A DNA stretch of 64,000 bases from JANQTF01 sp041741415. Lineage in GTDB: Bacteria > Bacteroidota > Bacteroidia > J057. Of this stretch, positions 47,402 through 56,246 are shown piece by piece. Position 1 is the stretch's first letter. The number at the start of each line of letters is the position of its first letter. The notes beneath the pieces were generated by a model. That model made no database searches and was not told the DNA's origin. It saw nothing but the letters and a program-made list of their open reading frames with translations. The translations under genes and the position numbers were made by a program. The stretch is from positions 124,001 through 188,000 of the forward strand of contig JBGSKC010000036.1 in assembly GCA_041741415.1 (NCBI GenBank), written 5' to 3'.

Positions 47402-50146
47402 TTATGATTTTGTGATGACATCGTCGAGGTTGAGAATGGCACTGGCCACAAGGCACAATGCCGCGAAGGCTGCCGGGTGTTCATCCTGAAGTCCTGCTCC
47501 GGCCAGCATCGCCTCCTCAGGTTTTTCGGTAAACTGCTTCAGCGATTCCCCAAATAATCTGTCGAAGGCAGCGAGCTTCGCTTCGGAGCCTGCGATGCCG
47601 GTGGCCAGGGAATATGCCTCCCGGATGCTTTCCTGCGCCCGTTCGGGCCCTTTCCACACCCGGAGGGCCAGTTGCCGGGCCAGGTCCAGGTAGGCTGAAT
47701 CGTTGAGGGTGGCCAGGGCCTGTAGCGGGGTGTTGGTGCGAATGCGGCGGGAGGTGCAAACTTCCCGGCCCGTGGCGTCGAACGTGATCATGGAAGGGTA
47801 CGGACTGGTTCGCTTCCAGAAGGTGTAAATCGCGCGGCGATACTGCTGCCCGCCTTCGCTCAGGATCCATTTTTTGCCGTCATACGGCGACGACCAAATC
47901 CCCTCCGGCTGGTAGGGCATCACTGGCGGGCCAAACATCTCCGGATTCAGGGCACCACTCACGGCAAGGGCCTGGTCGCGGAGCTGCTCCCCGCTCAGGC
48001 GCACCCGGTTCATCCGGCTCAGGAAGCGGTTCTGCGGATCGGTTGCCAGGTGCTGCGCTGTCACTGCCGAGCTTTGCTGGTAGGTGCGGGAAAGCATGAT
48101 TTCCCGGATCAGATCCTTCAGGCTCCAGCGGTACGTGTAGATCAGCTGCCAGCTGAGGTAGTCGAGCAGCTCGCGGTGGCTGGGCTCTGCGCCCTGGGTG
48201 CCGAGGTCTTCGAGGGTTTCGACGAGGCCTGTGCCGAAGAGCTGCTCCCAGATCCGGTTAACGATGGTGCGGGCTGTGAGGGGATGATCGGGGGCGGTCA
48301 TCCACATAGCCAGGCCAAGCCGGTTGGCAGGGGCTCCTTCCGGCCAGGTCCCCAGGCCCGGTGGCACGCCGGGTGCCACCTCTTCGCCGGGGTCCAGCCA
48401 GTTGCCCCGCCTGAACACCCGGGTGGGGCGTGCGAGGGAAGGCGGATTCTCTGCCATGACCGGGGTGGATGACACCCCGGCATTCATCAGCTGAAGCAGG
48501 GCCTTTTCCGCCTCCTTTGCCTGTGGCTGGCTGGTTCCGCCGAGGCCGCGCCAGAAATAGAGCCAGTCAAACTGGACCAGCATGGCATCGGGGTCTTTGG
48601 CCAGGGGGCTGGATGCCCGGAGATACACATCCCGAATCCCTTCAGTTGGCCGCAGGGGGAGATTTTTGAGGATGTACCATTTTCCCAGGTCATTTGCCTG
48701 AACAACATATTCGCCCAGCAATTCGCCCTCCAGGCTGTCGAGCCGAAACTCCAGGCCGGTGCCGGGCTGCATCGGAACGACCCGCATGAGCAGTTCCTGC
48801 CTGCCGTTGAGGTCCACCCTGTCAAACCTGGTGGAGCCACCCTGCCTGAGAAAGAGCCATTTGGTGTCGTTCAGGTCGGCCCGCACCATGTTATCGGCAG
48901 TGAGGGAATAGCGGGCCGGGGCATGGGTGGTCACGAGTTGCATCAGCTCGCGGGCCTCCGGGGCGGGCAGGAGGGAATTAGCCCAATTCCCCAACTGCTC
49001 CACCTGTTTCTGCTGGAGGCTGTCGAAATGCCGCAGTGCCGGGTAATCTTCGTAGCTGTCTTCGTCCATGGTATTGTTGAAGAAAGCGGCGAAGCTGTAA
49101 TAATCTTCGTGCCGGAAGGGATCGTAGGGATGGCTGTGGCATTGCACACAGGCAAAGGTGGTGCTCATCAGCCCCTCCCAGGTTGTATTGACCCTGTCAA
49201 GCACGGCAGCTACCCTGAATTCTTCGTTGTCGGTGCCGCCTTCGTCGTTGGTCATAGTGTTTCGGTGGAAGGCGGTGGCGAGGTAATCATCGGTTCCCGG
49301 TTGGGGAAGCAAATCCCCGGCGAGCTGGGCAATGAGGAATGAATCGTAAGGCATCCCTCGGTTCAGGGCCCTGATGAGCCAGTCGCGGTACCGCCAGATG
49401 CTGCGTTGCTGGTCGCGTTCATAGCCTTTGGTGTCGGCATAGCGGGCGAGGTCGAGCCACATGGAGGCCCATTTTTCGCCAAAATGCCGGGAGTCGAGCA
49501 GCGTATCCACGAAGGCGGCGTAGGTGGCATCGCCGGGACTGGCAAGAAAAGCTGCCCGGGTGGGGGAAGCATCGGGAAAGCCGATGAGGTCGAGGGCAGC
49601 GCGGCGGGCGAGGTGGGCGGGTGTGGCTTCGGGGGAAAAGGCAAGGCCCAGGGGGCTCATTTTCTCCTCCACAAAGGCATCAAGAGGCTGGAGCTGGCTG
49701 TTCTGGCGGGGAATAACGGGTTGGCGAATGGGTTCAAAAGCCCAGTGGGTACCCCATTGGGCGCCTTCTTCGATCCAGCGGGTGAGCAGGTCAATTTCGG
49801 CTTCCGGGAGCGGATCTTCGTGATAGGGCATCCGCAGTTCGGGGTCCGTTTCATGGAGGCGGGTGATCATGGCAGAGCGGCGCGGGTCGCCGGGCACAAT
49901 GGCAAAACCACCCGATTCCAGCGGTGCTTTCGCCTCCTCCTCAAACAGCAGGCTGAAACCTCCCTGTTTTTTCACCCCGCCATGACAACTGATGCAGCGC
50001 TTGTTGAGGATGGGTTTCACCTCCCGGCTGAAATCAACAGGGGGCCTGTGCCGGCAGCCTTGCAGGCCCGAAACCAGGAGCCAGCCCGGCAGCAGGACAG
50101 GAATCAGCCATTTAGCCCAACCCATTTTTCTGACAAACAACAACAT
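47402..50146 (-). CDS. PSD1/DUF1553 planctomycete-type cytochrome protein
   Basis: 914 aa from ATG 50146. N-terminal membrane-anchor/lipoprotein-like LIPVLLPGWLLVSGLQGC; PSCyt1 haem site NKRCISCHGGVKKQGG (CxxCH at about residues 46-50); SMITRLHETDP and RMPYHEDPLPEAEID; DUF1549 with RRAALDLIGFPDASPTRAAF and KWASMWLDLARYADTKGYER; a carbohydrate-binding-like domain in the middle (about 390-520); DUF1553 with NRLGLAMWMTAPDHPLTART and SPYPSMITFDATGREVCTSR. Domain order is that of planctomycete proteins paired with DUF1501. Electron-transfer-linked polysaccharide degradation has been suggested for the group; not proven. The frame runs further to TTG 50194 but that has no signal character. Confidence 0.93.
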   Translation of the reverse strand: MLLFVRKMGWAKWLIPVLLPGWLLVSGLQGCRHRPPVDFSREVKPILNKRCISCHGGVKKQGGFSLLFEEEAKAPLESGGFAIVPGDPRRSAMITRLHETDPELRMPYHEDPLPEAEIDLLTRWIEEGAQWGTHWAFEPIRQPVIPRQNSQLQPLDAFVEEKMSPLGLAFSPEATPAHLARRAALDLIGFPDASPTRAAFLASPGDATYAAFVDTLLDSRHFGEKWASMWLDLARYADTKGYERDQQRSIWRYRDWLIRALNRGMPYDSFLIAQLAGDLLPQPGTDDYLATAFHRNTMTNDEGGTDNEEFRVAAVLDRVNTTWEGLMSTTFACVQCHSHPYDPFRHEDYYSFAAFFNNTMDEDSYEDYPALRHFDSLQQKQVEQLGNWANSLLPAPEARELMQLVTTHAPARYSLTADNMVRADLNDTKWLFLRQGGSTRFDRVDLNGRQELLMRVVPMQPGTGLEFRLDSLEGELLGEYVVQANDLGKWYILKNLPLRPTEGIRDVYLRASSPLAKDPDAMLVQFDWLYFWRGLGGTSQPQAKEAEKALLQLMNAGVSSTPVMAENPPSLARPTRVFRRGNWLDPGEEVAPGVPPGLGTWPEGAPANRLGLAMWMTAPDHPLTARTIVNRIWEQLFGTGLVETLEDLGTQGAEPSHRELLDYLSWQLIYTYRWSLKDLIREIMLSRTYQQSSAVTAQHLATDPQNRFLSRMNRVRLSGEQLRDQALAVSGALNPEMFGPPVMPYQPEGIWSSPYDGKKWILSEGGQQYRRAIYTFWKRTSPYPSMITFDATGREVCTSRRIRTNTPLQALATLNDSAYLDLARQLALRVWKGPERAQESIREAYSLATGIAGSEAKLAAFDRLFGESLKQFTEKPEEAMLAGAGLQDEHPAAFAALCLVASAILNLDDVITKS

Positions 50147-50275
50147 GCGGACTTGTTTCACCACTGCAACCCTTTCCCCTTGCCCGGGAGACAACTGCAG
50201 TTTTGCAGGAAGGTAGCAGGAAAAATGTAGCAGTCGAAGCCGGGGCCATAGCGCAGCAGGAAGGTTGGGGGTGCT

Positions 50276-51022
50276 TTATTTCTCCACCCCTACCCTGCGG
50301 AGGACTTCGGAGAGGTTGGTTTCACTCACGGGAATGTCGGCACCCGCGATTGTGATCTGGGCGCCGCGGAGGGCCTCGACCCTCGACAAATCGGCGATAT
50401 AGCTTTTGTGAACCCGCATAAAGCGCTCGCCAGGCAGCTTTTCTTCGATGCTTTTGAGGGTGGCTTTGGTGAGAACAGGCTTGCGCTCCCCTTCCAGAAA
50501 GATCTTGACGTAGTCTTTCATCCCCTCCACATAACATACCCGGCCAATGGTGATTTTCACAAGGGCATACTCCACGTTCACAAAAAAATGATCGGCCTCG
50601 TGGGTGGGGGCGGTTGTTAAGGTCTCGGCAGGGCGCGGCGAATGGCCGGAGAGGGCCAGCTTACCTTCGTGCATTTCTTTGGCTTTGAGGGCGGCGCGGG
50701 TAAACCGCTCCATGCTCACCGGCTTCATGAGATAGTCAACCACCTCGAGCTCATAGCCTTCAAGCGCATAATTGGCGTAGGCTGTGACGAGGATGCAGAG
50801 AGGTTTGATACGAAGACTTTGGAGAAGCTTCGTGCCGAGCATACCCGGCATTTGGATATCGAGGAACATAAGATCAACCTGTTCCTTTTCCAAAAGCTCC
50901 ATGGCCTCGAATGCGTTTTTGGCTGCACCCACAAACGAAAGAAAGGGCAATTGGCGGATATACTCTTCGGTGAGCTTCCGGGCGAGGCTTTCGTCGTCGA
51001 TGGCGATGCAGCGAAGAGGCAT
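50276..51022 (-). CDS. LytTR-family response regulator
   Basis: 248 aa. Receiver domain at 1-120: acidic pair Asp9-Asp10 (IDDES), phospho-acceptor Asp55 (LMFLDIQMPG), and Lys in DYLMKPVSM near 103. A linker of about 20 residues leads to a LytTR DNA-binding domain (VCYVEGMKDYVKIFLEGERK, LPGERFMRVHKSYIADLSRV). Follows the sensor kinase gene by 50 bases in the same transcript. LytTR proteins bind to tandem short repeats upstream of targets. The divergent TonB-type receptor at 52392 is the natural candidate target (inference). Confidence 0.95.
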   Translation of the reverse strand: MPLRCIAIDDESLARKLTEEYIRQLPFLSFVGAAKNAFEAMELLEKEQVDLMFLDIQMPGMLGTKLLQSLRIKPLCILVTAYANYALEGYELEVVDYLMKPVSMERFTRAALKAKEMHEGKLALSGHSPRPAETLTTAPTHEADHFFVNVEYALVKITIGRVCYVEGMKDYVKIFLEGERKPVLTKATLKSIEEKLPGERFMRVHKSYIADLSRVEALRGAQITIAGADIPVSETNLSEVLRRVGVEK

Positions 51023-51072
51023 AGGGAGATGGTTACGGTGAAAATTGGCCGCAGGCCTGTCCGGGAAAGAGC

Positions 51073-52107
51073 TCAGTGGGCTTTGAGTTGTAATCTCAGC
51101 CTGACATCAAACCAGCCGTCAGCTTCCTCAATCCGAAGTTCGTGGCGGCCGGGATAAAGAAGTTCCAGCCTTCTGCGCACGTTTTTGAGGCCGATGCCGG
51201 AACTGGCGTCTTTGTCTTCGGATGGATCCGGGGCAACCTTGTTTCTCACCCGGAAGGTAAATTCTTTTTCCTCGACTTTAGATAAAATTTCAATCACGGG
51301 ATCGACAATCATTCCGACGCCGTGCTTGAAGGCATTTTCGACAAAAGGAATGAGAATCATGGGCTCGATGAAGAAATCCGGCGCATAGCCTTCGCGGGCA
51401 TAGCGGATGGCGACATCCTCCTCGAAGCGGGTTTGCTGAAGAGAGACATAGTTGCCGACGTAGTCGAGTTCCTGTTCCAGCGGAATTTGCTCTTCCTGAG
51501 GCGTGTAGAGCATATATCGCATCAATTCGGAGAGCTTGATGGTCACAGATTCGGCCTGGTCGGAGCGGGACCGGATCAGGTAAACGATGCTGTTGAGCAC
51601 GTTGAAAATGAAGTGAGGGCTAATCTGGGAGCGAAGGAAAGATAGCTCGGAGGTGAGGCGCTGCTGTTGTTCTTCCTGGCGCTTTTTGTCTTCATTCAGC
51701 AAAAAAACGATGAATCCATAGCCTGTACTGATGGCGGTAATAAAAATGACTGGCAGGATAGACCAGAGCCAGTCTGTTCGTTTGCCCCTCACCTCTTCGG
51801 GCACGATGGAAACTTTAAAAAACTGGCCAAAGATGGAGAAAGCAGCCACAAGGGCGAGCAGCGCCAGGAGGTAAATACCGATTCCCTTTCGGCGAAAGAC
51901 GCGGGGAATGAGCCACTCAGTGTTAAGCAGAAACAGCGGAATTTTGGCAAGAGACACCGGGAGCATCCACAAAGAGAAGAGCATGAGGCCGCGGTTATCG
52001 CCCGCGTTGAGAAAGGGCAGGCCGAGCCACACGGCCCACAGGACCAGGTGAAACACCCAGGGGAAAATGCGGCTGGGTGGCAGGGCAGAGAGTCGGTCTT
52101 TCAGCAT
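51073..52107 (-). CDS. LytS-like sensor histidine kinase
   Basis: 344 aa. Four membrane segments in the first 140 residues (about 16-34, 42-60, 74-94, 115-136), then a His_kinase domain: ELSFLRSQISPHFIFNVLNS with the phospho-His165, followed by a short helical segment, and an HATPase domain with FVENAFKHGVGM and SSGIGLKNVRRRLELLYPGR (N and G boxes). No sensory domain besides the membrane helices. Acts with the LytTR regulator encoded just downstream, the common Bacteroidota pair. ATG 52107. The promoter would lie in the 284-base divergent region shared with the receptor gene. Confidence 0.95.
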   Translation of the reverse strand: MLKDRLSALPPSRIFPWVFHLVLWAVWLGLPFLNAGDNRGLMLFSLWMLPVSLAKIPLFLLNTEWLIPRVFRRKGIGIYLLALLALVAAFSIFGQFFKVSIVPEEVRGKRTDWLWSILPVIFITAISTGYGFIVFLLNEDKKRQEEQQQRLTSELSFLRSQISPHFIFNVLNSIVYLIRSRSDQAESVTIKLSELMRYMLYTPQEEQIPLEQELDYVGNYVSLQQTRFEEDVAIRYAREGYAPDFFIEPMILIPFVENAFKHGVGMIVDPVIEILSKVEEKEFTFRVRNKVAPDPSEDKDASSGIGLKNVRRRLELLYPGRHELRIEEADGWFDVRLRLQLKAH

Positions 52108-52343
52108 GTGCCAAAATCTACGTGTTCTCAGTCAAAGTCCCTGTGCTCTTCCCGGTAAAAGCGACCAAAGCCCCGCCTTTGTCGAACAGTTGACCACCTT
52201 CGTCTATCTTCTTCGCTTCCTGCCTCCTTAGCCCAAACATCGACAGGAAAGCCGGGTTGATCTACCGAGGGTTTGTGATGGTCTAGTTGTGCCGCTGCGC
52301 TATGTCCGGGTCGCCAACTTTCCCGTTCAATGGAAAGCCTCAT

Positions 52344-52371
52344 CTCCAGTTTCTACCATCCTGCACTGGAG
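52344..52371 (+). promoter_or_regulatory. Leader hairpin before TonB-type receptor
   Basis: CTCCAGT (52344-52350) pairs with ACTGGAG (52365-52371) across a 14-base loop, ending 20 bases before the ATG of the receptor. The position could hide or expose the ribosome-loading region. The remainder of the 52108-52391 divergent region shows no clear LytTR repeats or -7 box. Confidence 0.4.
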
Positions 52372-52391
52372 GCAGATCAAGTACTACGGCA

Positions 52392-55001
52392 ATGAAGTCA
52401 AGATTAACCCTACTGCTGATTATCTGTTTTACGATTGGGTTCGGCGACCTGCTGGCCCAATGGCCCGGAGCTCCCGGCGGAGGAGCTGCACCCGGTGGAG
52501 GCGGAAGGGCTATGCCTACCGGCCGCTATTACGGCAAAGTTGTGGATGAAGAAGGTGCCGGTGTGGGCTATGCCTCAGTAAAACTGTATGGGATGGTCTT
52601 CGATACCACCACAAAAACCATGGCACGCAAGATGATTACCGGCCAGCTTACCCTGGCGAATGGTGATTTCAGCCTCGAAGGAGTTCCGGCAATGGGCAAT
52701 CACACCCTCGAAGTGGAAGTGATTGGCTATGCCAAGCTCAACCAGGAGGTAACTTTTGGCCTCACCCCTCCCGGACAAGGCGGTGGAACTCCAAACTTTG
52801 CTGCCATGGCTGGCGGACTCGACAAAGACCTTGGCAACATTGCCCTCACCCTCGAAGCCCTGAACCTAGAAGAAGTCACGATTGAAGGCCAGTCCAGCGC
52901 CGTGACCCTGGCGCTCGACAGGAAAATTTTCAAAGTAGATCAAAACACCGTTGCAGCCGGTGGCACAGGCGTGGATGCCCTCCGCAACGTGCCTTCCCTT
53001 TCCGTTGACATTGACGGAAACGTGGCCCTGCGCAACTCCGCTCCGCAGATTTTCATTGACGGCAGGCCCACTACCCTCTCACTCGACCAAATTCCCGCAG
53101 ACGCTATTGAATCGGTGGAAGTCATCACCAACCCTTCTGCCCGCTACGATGCAGGCGGGGGCCAGGGTGGTATTGTGAACATTGTGCTGAAAAAAGATCG
53201 CCGCCTTGGCTACAATGGCAATGTCCGCGCCGGTGTCGATACCCGCCTCGGTTACAACGGCGGTTTTAACATCAATGCCCGCGAAGGAGACATCAACGCC
53301 TTCATCGATGCCAACGTGAATCAGTTCCGCGGCGTGACGGTGGGCGAAACCTTCCGGCAGAACCTCTTTGGAAGCCCGCTCACAACAGTGTTGCAGGAAA
53401 ATGAGAGCATCACCCTCGGCCGGTTTATGCGTGGCAGAGCTGGTTTTGACTGGTTCATCGACAACCGCAACACCATTACCATAGAGGGTTCTTATACCCA
53501 GGGCAACTTCGCGCCTGAAAGTGACCTGGTCATTACCACCGACTCACTGTATTCCACCGGGACTACCCAAAGCATTGCCGATCGCACTTCTGAAAATACC
53601 CGCCAGTTCCAGAATATCGGCGGCTCGATTCTGTTTAAGCACCTGTTTCCCAAAACCGGGCACGAATGGACAGCCGACATGAACTTGAACAGGGTTCGTT
53701 CGGAAGGCGAAGGCAACTTTTCCACCCAGTTTGCAGGGTTGCCAACGGTTACCCGTGAGCGCCAGGTGAATGATGGCGGCACCCAGTTTTTGACTGCCCA
53801 AACAGATTATGTGAATCCCCTTACCGACAAGATCAAGATCGAAACCGGGCTCAGGGTTGCGCTGCGCGCTTTTGACAGCGAAAACGCCAACTATGTGTTT
53901 TCCAACCTCGAGCAGGATTTTGTGCAGGTCCCGACTTTTGCCGACGAATACTCCTACGTTGACCAGGTGTATGCTGCTTACTTCATTTACAACCAGCAGT
54001 TTGGATCCTGGGGTTATCAGGCGGGCCTTCGTGCGGAAAGCAGCCAGTATTCCGGCGATTTGCCCAAATCAGGCGAGCCCGAGTTTACAATCTCCTACCC
54101 TGTGAGCCTCTTCCCCAGCTTGTTTTTGACCAAGCAGCTCAACGACAAGGACCAGATTCAGTTTTCCTACAGCCGCCGCATCAACAGGCCCAGCTTCTTC
54201 CAGCTGATGCCGTTCACCGATTTCTCCGACTCCCTGAACCTGCGCCGTGGCAATGCCACCCTGATTCCGGAGTTCAGCAATTCGGTTGAATTGTCTTATC
54301 AAAACATCCTCAAAGAAGGCCACGACTTCCTCATCAGTGCTTATTACAAGCAGTCCACCAATCTCATCACGACCTACCAGTTCACGGAGTATTTTCCGGA
54401 ATTTGGCCGCGACGTGGTGGTGACCAGCTATGCGAATGCCAACCTGAGCTACGCCTACGGCGCTGAATTCACGATGCGGAACACCTTCTTCGACCGCAAG
54501 CTCGAAATCACCTCCAACGTTAACCTCTACCAGTCGAGGGTGAATGCCTCGAATGTGGAGCAGGACCTCATTGCCAATCAGTTTACTTGGTTCATCAAGG
54601 AAAACGTGAACATTTCCCTGCCCTGGGAACTCAAGCTCCAGCTCACAGGCGAGTACCAGAGCCCGGCAGCCTTTACTCCTTCTGGTGGCGGCGGCTTCGG
54701 CTGGCGCGGCGTAACCAACACTGCCCAGGGCTACCGGATTTCCTACTGGTATGTCGATGCAGCTCTTCGCAAGGACTTCTTCAACCGCAAGGCGAACCTG
54801 ACGGTGGGTATCTCTGACATCTTTGGCTCACGCATCACAGGCCAGTATGCCGAATCGCCCTTCTTCATCCAGACAAGCGAAGGCCTCAACAACCCACAGC
54901 TTGTGCGCGTGAACTTCTCCTACCGCTTTGGCAAGCCCGATATGGCCCTCTTCAAGCGGAAGAACACCAACTTCAACTCCAACGGCATGGACATGCAGTA
55001 A
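52392..55001 (+). CDS. TonB-dependent receptor / outer-membrane beta-barrel family protein
   Basis: 869 aa from ATG 52392. Signal peptide about 1-23 (LTLLLIICFTIGFGDLLAQ), a Gly/Pro/Ala-rich stretch (GAPGGGAAPGGGGRA), then a carboxypeptidase-D-like regulatory domain GKVVDEEGAGVGYASVKLYG ... FSLEGVPAMGNHTLEVEVIG, a plug domain with GTGVDALRNVPSLSVDIDGN, IFIDGRPTTLSLDQIPADAI, ESVEVITNPSARYDAGGGQG and IVNIVLKK, and a barrel of about 600 residues ending in LVRVNFSYRFGKPDMALFKR. Known members import large or bulky ligands with TonB/ExbBD energy. Divergent from a LytS/LytTR pair, hinting at control of the receptor by that system. Confidence 0.94.
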   Translation: MKSRLTLLLIICFTIGFGDLLAQWPGAPGGGAAPGGGGRAMPTGRYYGKVVDEEGAGVGYASVKLYGMVFDTTTKTMARKMITGQLTLANGDFSLEGVPAMGNHTLEVEVIGYAKLNQEVTFGLTPPGQGGGTPNFAAMAGGLDKDLGNIALTLEALNLEEVTIEGQSSAVTLALDRKIFKVDQNTVAAGGTGVDALRNVPSLSVDIDGNVALRNSAPQIFIDGRPTTLSLDQIPADAIESVEVITNPSARYDAGGGQGGIVNIVLKKDRRLGYNGNVRAGVDTRLGYNGGFNINAREGDINAFIDANVNQFRGVTVGETFRQNLFGSPLTTVLQENESITLGRFMRGRAGFDWFIDNRNTITIEGSYTQGNFAPESDLVITTDSLYSTGTTQSIADRTSENTRQFQNIGGSILFKHLFPKTGHEWTADMNLNRVRSEGEGNFSTQFAGLPTVTRERQVNDGGTQFLTAQTDYVNPLTDKIKIETGLRVALRAFDSENANYVFSNLEQDFVQVPTFADEYSYVDQVYAAYFIYNQQFGSWGYQAGLRAESSQYSGDLPKSGEPEFTISYPVSLFPSLFLTKQLNDKDQIQFSYSRRINRPSFFQLMPFTDFSDSLNLRRGNATLIPEFSNSVELSYQNILKEGHDFLISAYYKQSTNLITTYQFTEYFPEFGRDVVVTSYANANLSYAYGAEFTMRNTFFDRKLEITSNVNLYQSRVNASNVEQDLIANQFTWFIKENVNISLPWELKLQLTGEYQSPAAFTPSGGGGFGWRGVTNTAQGYRISYWYVDAALRKDFFNRKANLTVGISDIFGSRITGQYAESPFFIQTSEGLNNPQLVRVNFSYRFGKPDMALFKRKNTNFNSNGMDMQ

Positions 55002-55007
55002 CGAAAT

Positions 55008-55028
55008 ATGGGGGCCGATGGCCCCCAT
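55008..55028 (+). terminator. Hairpin after TonB-type receptor
   Basis: ATGGGGGCC (55008-55016) pairs perfectly with GGCCCCCAT (55020-55028) around GAT, directly after the TAA. T-tract is weak (CAACTTCCTG), so it may stop transcription or protect the 3' end. Confidence 0.65.
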
Positions 55029-55174
55029 CAACTTCCTGATCAACGCCCAACGTCTTTCAGGATGCACGTGGTTGCCTTGAGAAAGCAACCGGTCATGAGG
55101 TTCGGAAGAGCCTCATGATTTTTTTTGGAGGGGGATGTTGAGAAGCGAGAAATAGAGAGGCGAAGCTGATCTTC
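55029..55174. other. Non-coding region before structured element copy B
   Basis: No gene seen. A T-run follows ATGAGGTTCGGAAGAGCCTCAT (55094-55115 holds AGGTTC...GAGCCTCAT with a partial hairpin ATGAGG/CCTCAT, then TGATTTTTTTTGG), which looks like an intrinsic terminator. Further on, purine-rich GAGAAGCGAGAAATAGAGAG is the complement type of the repeats at 55318. Confidence 0.5.
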
Positions 55175-55310
55175 AGCTCCGGCAGGAGCGGCAAGTCAAT
55201 AGCCGCAGTCGGGATCGTTTTTGTGCTTCTCCGGCGAACTCATGGTCGCCGGAGAAGGGAACCTCCAAGAGAGCGGCCTGCGGCTATTAACCTGTCACCC
55301 CGCTGGGGTT
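55175..55310 (+). repeat. Structured dispersed element, copy B
   Basis: Hairpin GCTCC-GGCA-GGAGC (55176-55189); left arm CAAGTCAATAGCCGCAG; T-rich GTTTTTG; hairpin CTTCTCCGGCGA (55226-55237) with TCGCCGGAGAAG (55246-55257) and an eight-base loop; right arm CTGCGGCTATTAACCTG, complementary to the left arm except two positions; hairpin ACCCC-GCT-GGGGT (55297-55309). Exactly as long as copy A (136 bases) with the same spacing of parts. Confidence 0.75.
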
Positions 55311-55317
55311 GGGGATC

Positions 55318-55362
55318 GGCCAAGCCTCCGGTCTCGCTTCTCGCAGCGGTCTCGCCTCCCTG
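55318..55362 (+). repeat. Degenerate TCTCGC-type repeat downstream of copy B
   Basis: CCAAGCCTCCGGTCTCGCTT, CTCGCAGCGGTCTCGCCTCC. Same family as those flanking copies A and C. From here to 55541 no gene is seen. Confidence 0.45.
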
Positions 55363-55541
55363 TGTCTTGTTTGCACTCATTTGATTGTTCAACGAAGAGG
55401 CAAATGAAATTGCCGGGGATTCCGTCCCCACTCACCAATTTTCCCCACCCACCTTGCGCAGCAAAAAGGAATTTCCATAACTTGCTGACAAAGCGGCTTA
55501 AAAACCACTGACTTCATGTCTGACAAAAAAACACCCTGTGT

Positions 55542-55814
55542 ATGGACAAGCAGCAGTATTCCGAAATGACCAACGAAGAACTGTTGGTCGAAAAAAAGAA
55601 AATGAAGAATTCAAAAATTCTTCATGCGTTGGCCATCGGATTTCTTGCCGGGATCCTGATTTTTGGGTTCGTCTCCTGGGGCATGTCAGAGAAGAAGCGG
55701 GTGGGGTTTCTCATCCCCATGCTGATTCCCATCACCATGATTTACAGGATCGTCAAAAGCCCCAACAAGACCAAAGAGCTGGAAGAAGTATTGAAAGAAC
55801 GCAACCTGAATTGA
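55542..55814 (+). CDS. Small two-helix membrane protein
   Basis: 90 aa. N-terminal 25 residues are hydrophilic and helical (SEMTNEELLVEKKKMKNSKI), followed by two membrane segments (HALAIGFLAGILIFGFVSWG at about 28-47 and LIPMLIPITMIYRI at about 56-70) and a charged tail with KSPNKTKELEEVLKERN. The pattern Y-S-x-M-T-x-E-E-L is common at the start of small Bacteroidota membrane proteins of unknown role. ATG 55542. A terminator-like hairpin is at 55860. It stands alone. Confidence 0.75.
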   Translation: MDKQQYSEMTNEELLVEKKKMKNSKILHALAIGFLAGILIFGFVSWGMSEKKRVGFLIPMLIPITMIYRIVKSPNKTKELEEVLKERNLN

Positions 55815-55859
55815 TGGAATAATACCTCATTGCTGCGAACGAGCCTCACCCGAAAGGAG

Positions 55860-55888
55860 AACCCCAGAAAACTCCAGGGGGTTTATTT
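55860..55888 (+). terminator. Candidate terminator after small membrane protein
   Basis: AACCCC (55860-55865) pairs with GGGGTT (55878-55883) across a 12-base loop, then TTATTTATT follows. Confidence 0.5.
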
Positions 55889-56246
55889 ATTGCAGAAAAC
55901 CTTCCCCCAACTATCCCCCGTGTTGGCACCTCCCTGAGGGTAGCGACTTTTTCAGCCAGGAAAACAGCGTCGTCTGGAAGTGATACCCACATCAAAAGAA
56001 GCATGGAGATCGTGGTTTTCAGGTGCTTTGCAAGTTGAAGGTTTGCCCGGATTTAACCCTGATTCGCACAGCTGAAAAACAACCTGAATTCTATCAGCTG
56101 GGAGGCGAAGCTGGTCTCAATTTTCTTATTACAGCAGCAGAATTCACCTTAAAGTACCCCTCAAAAAAGAACACAAGTCATCCGGTTTTCATTCATGAGA
56201 AATTCAGGTCGCTCATCCTTCTTGAGACATCGATCGCGGGCGAAGA
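55889..56246. other. Intergenic region without supported gene
   Basis: A plus-strand open frame at 56023-56253 starts with GTG but has no conserved content and overlaps the convergent DUF1304 gene. Nothing else is visible. Confidence 0.4.

Noticed and set aside
49406..50230. Plus-strand open frame opposite the PSD1 gene
   Set aside because: Shadow of the CxxCH/DUF1549 region; no family motif.
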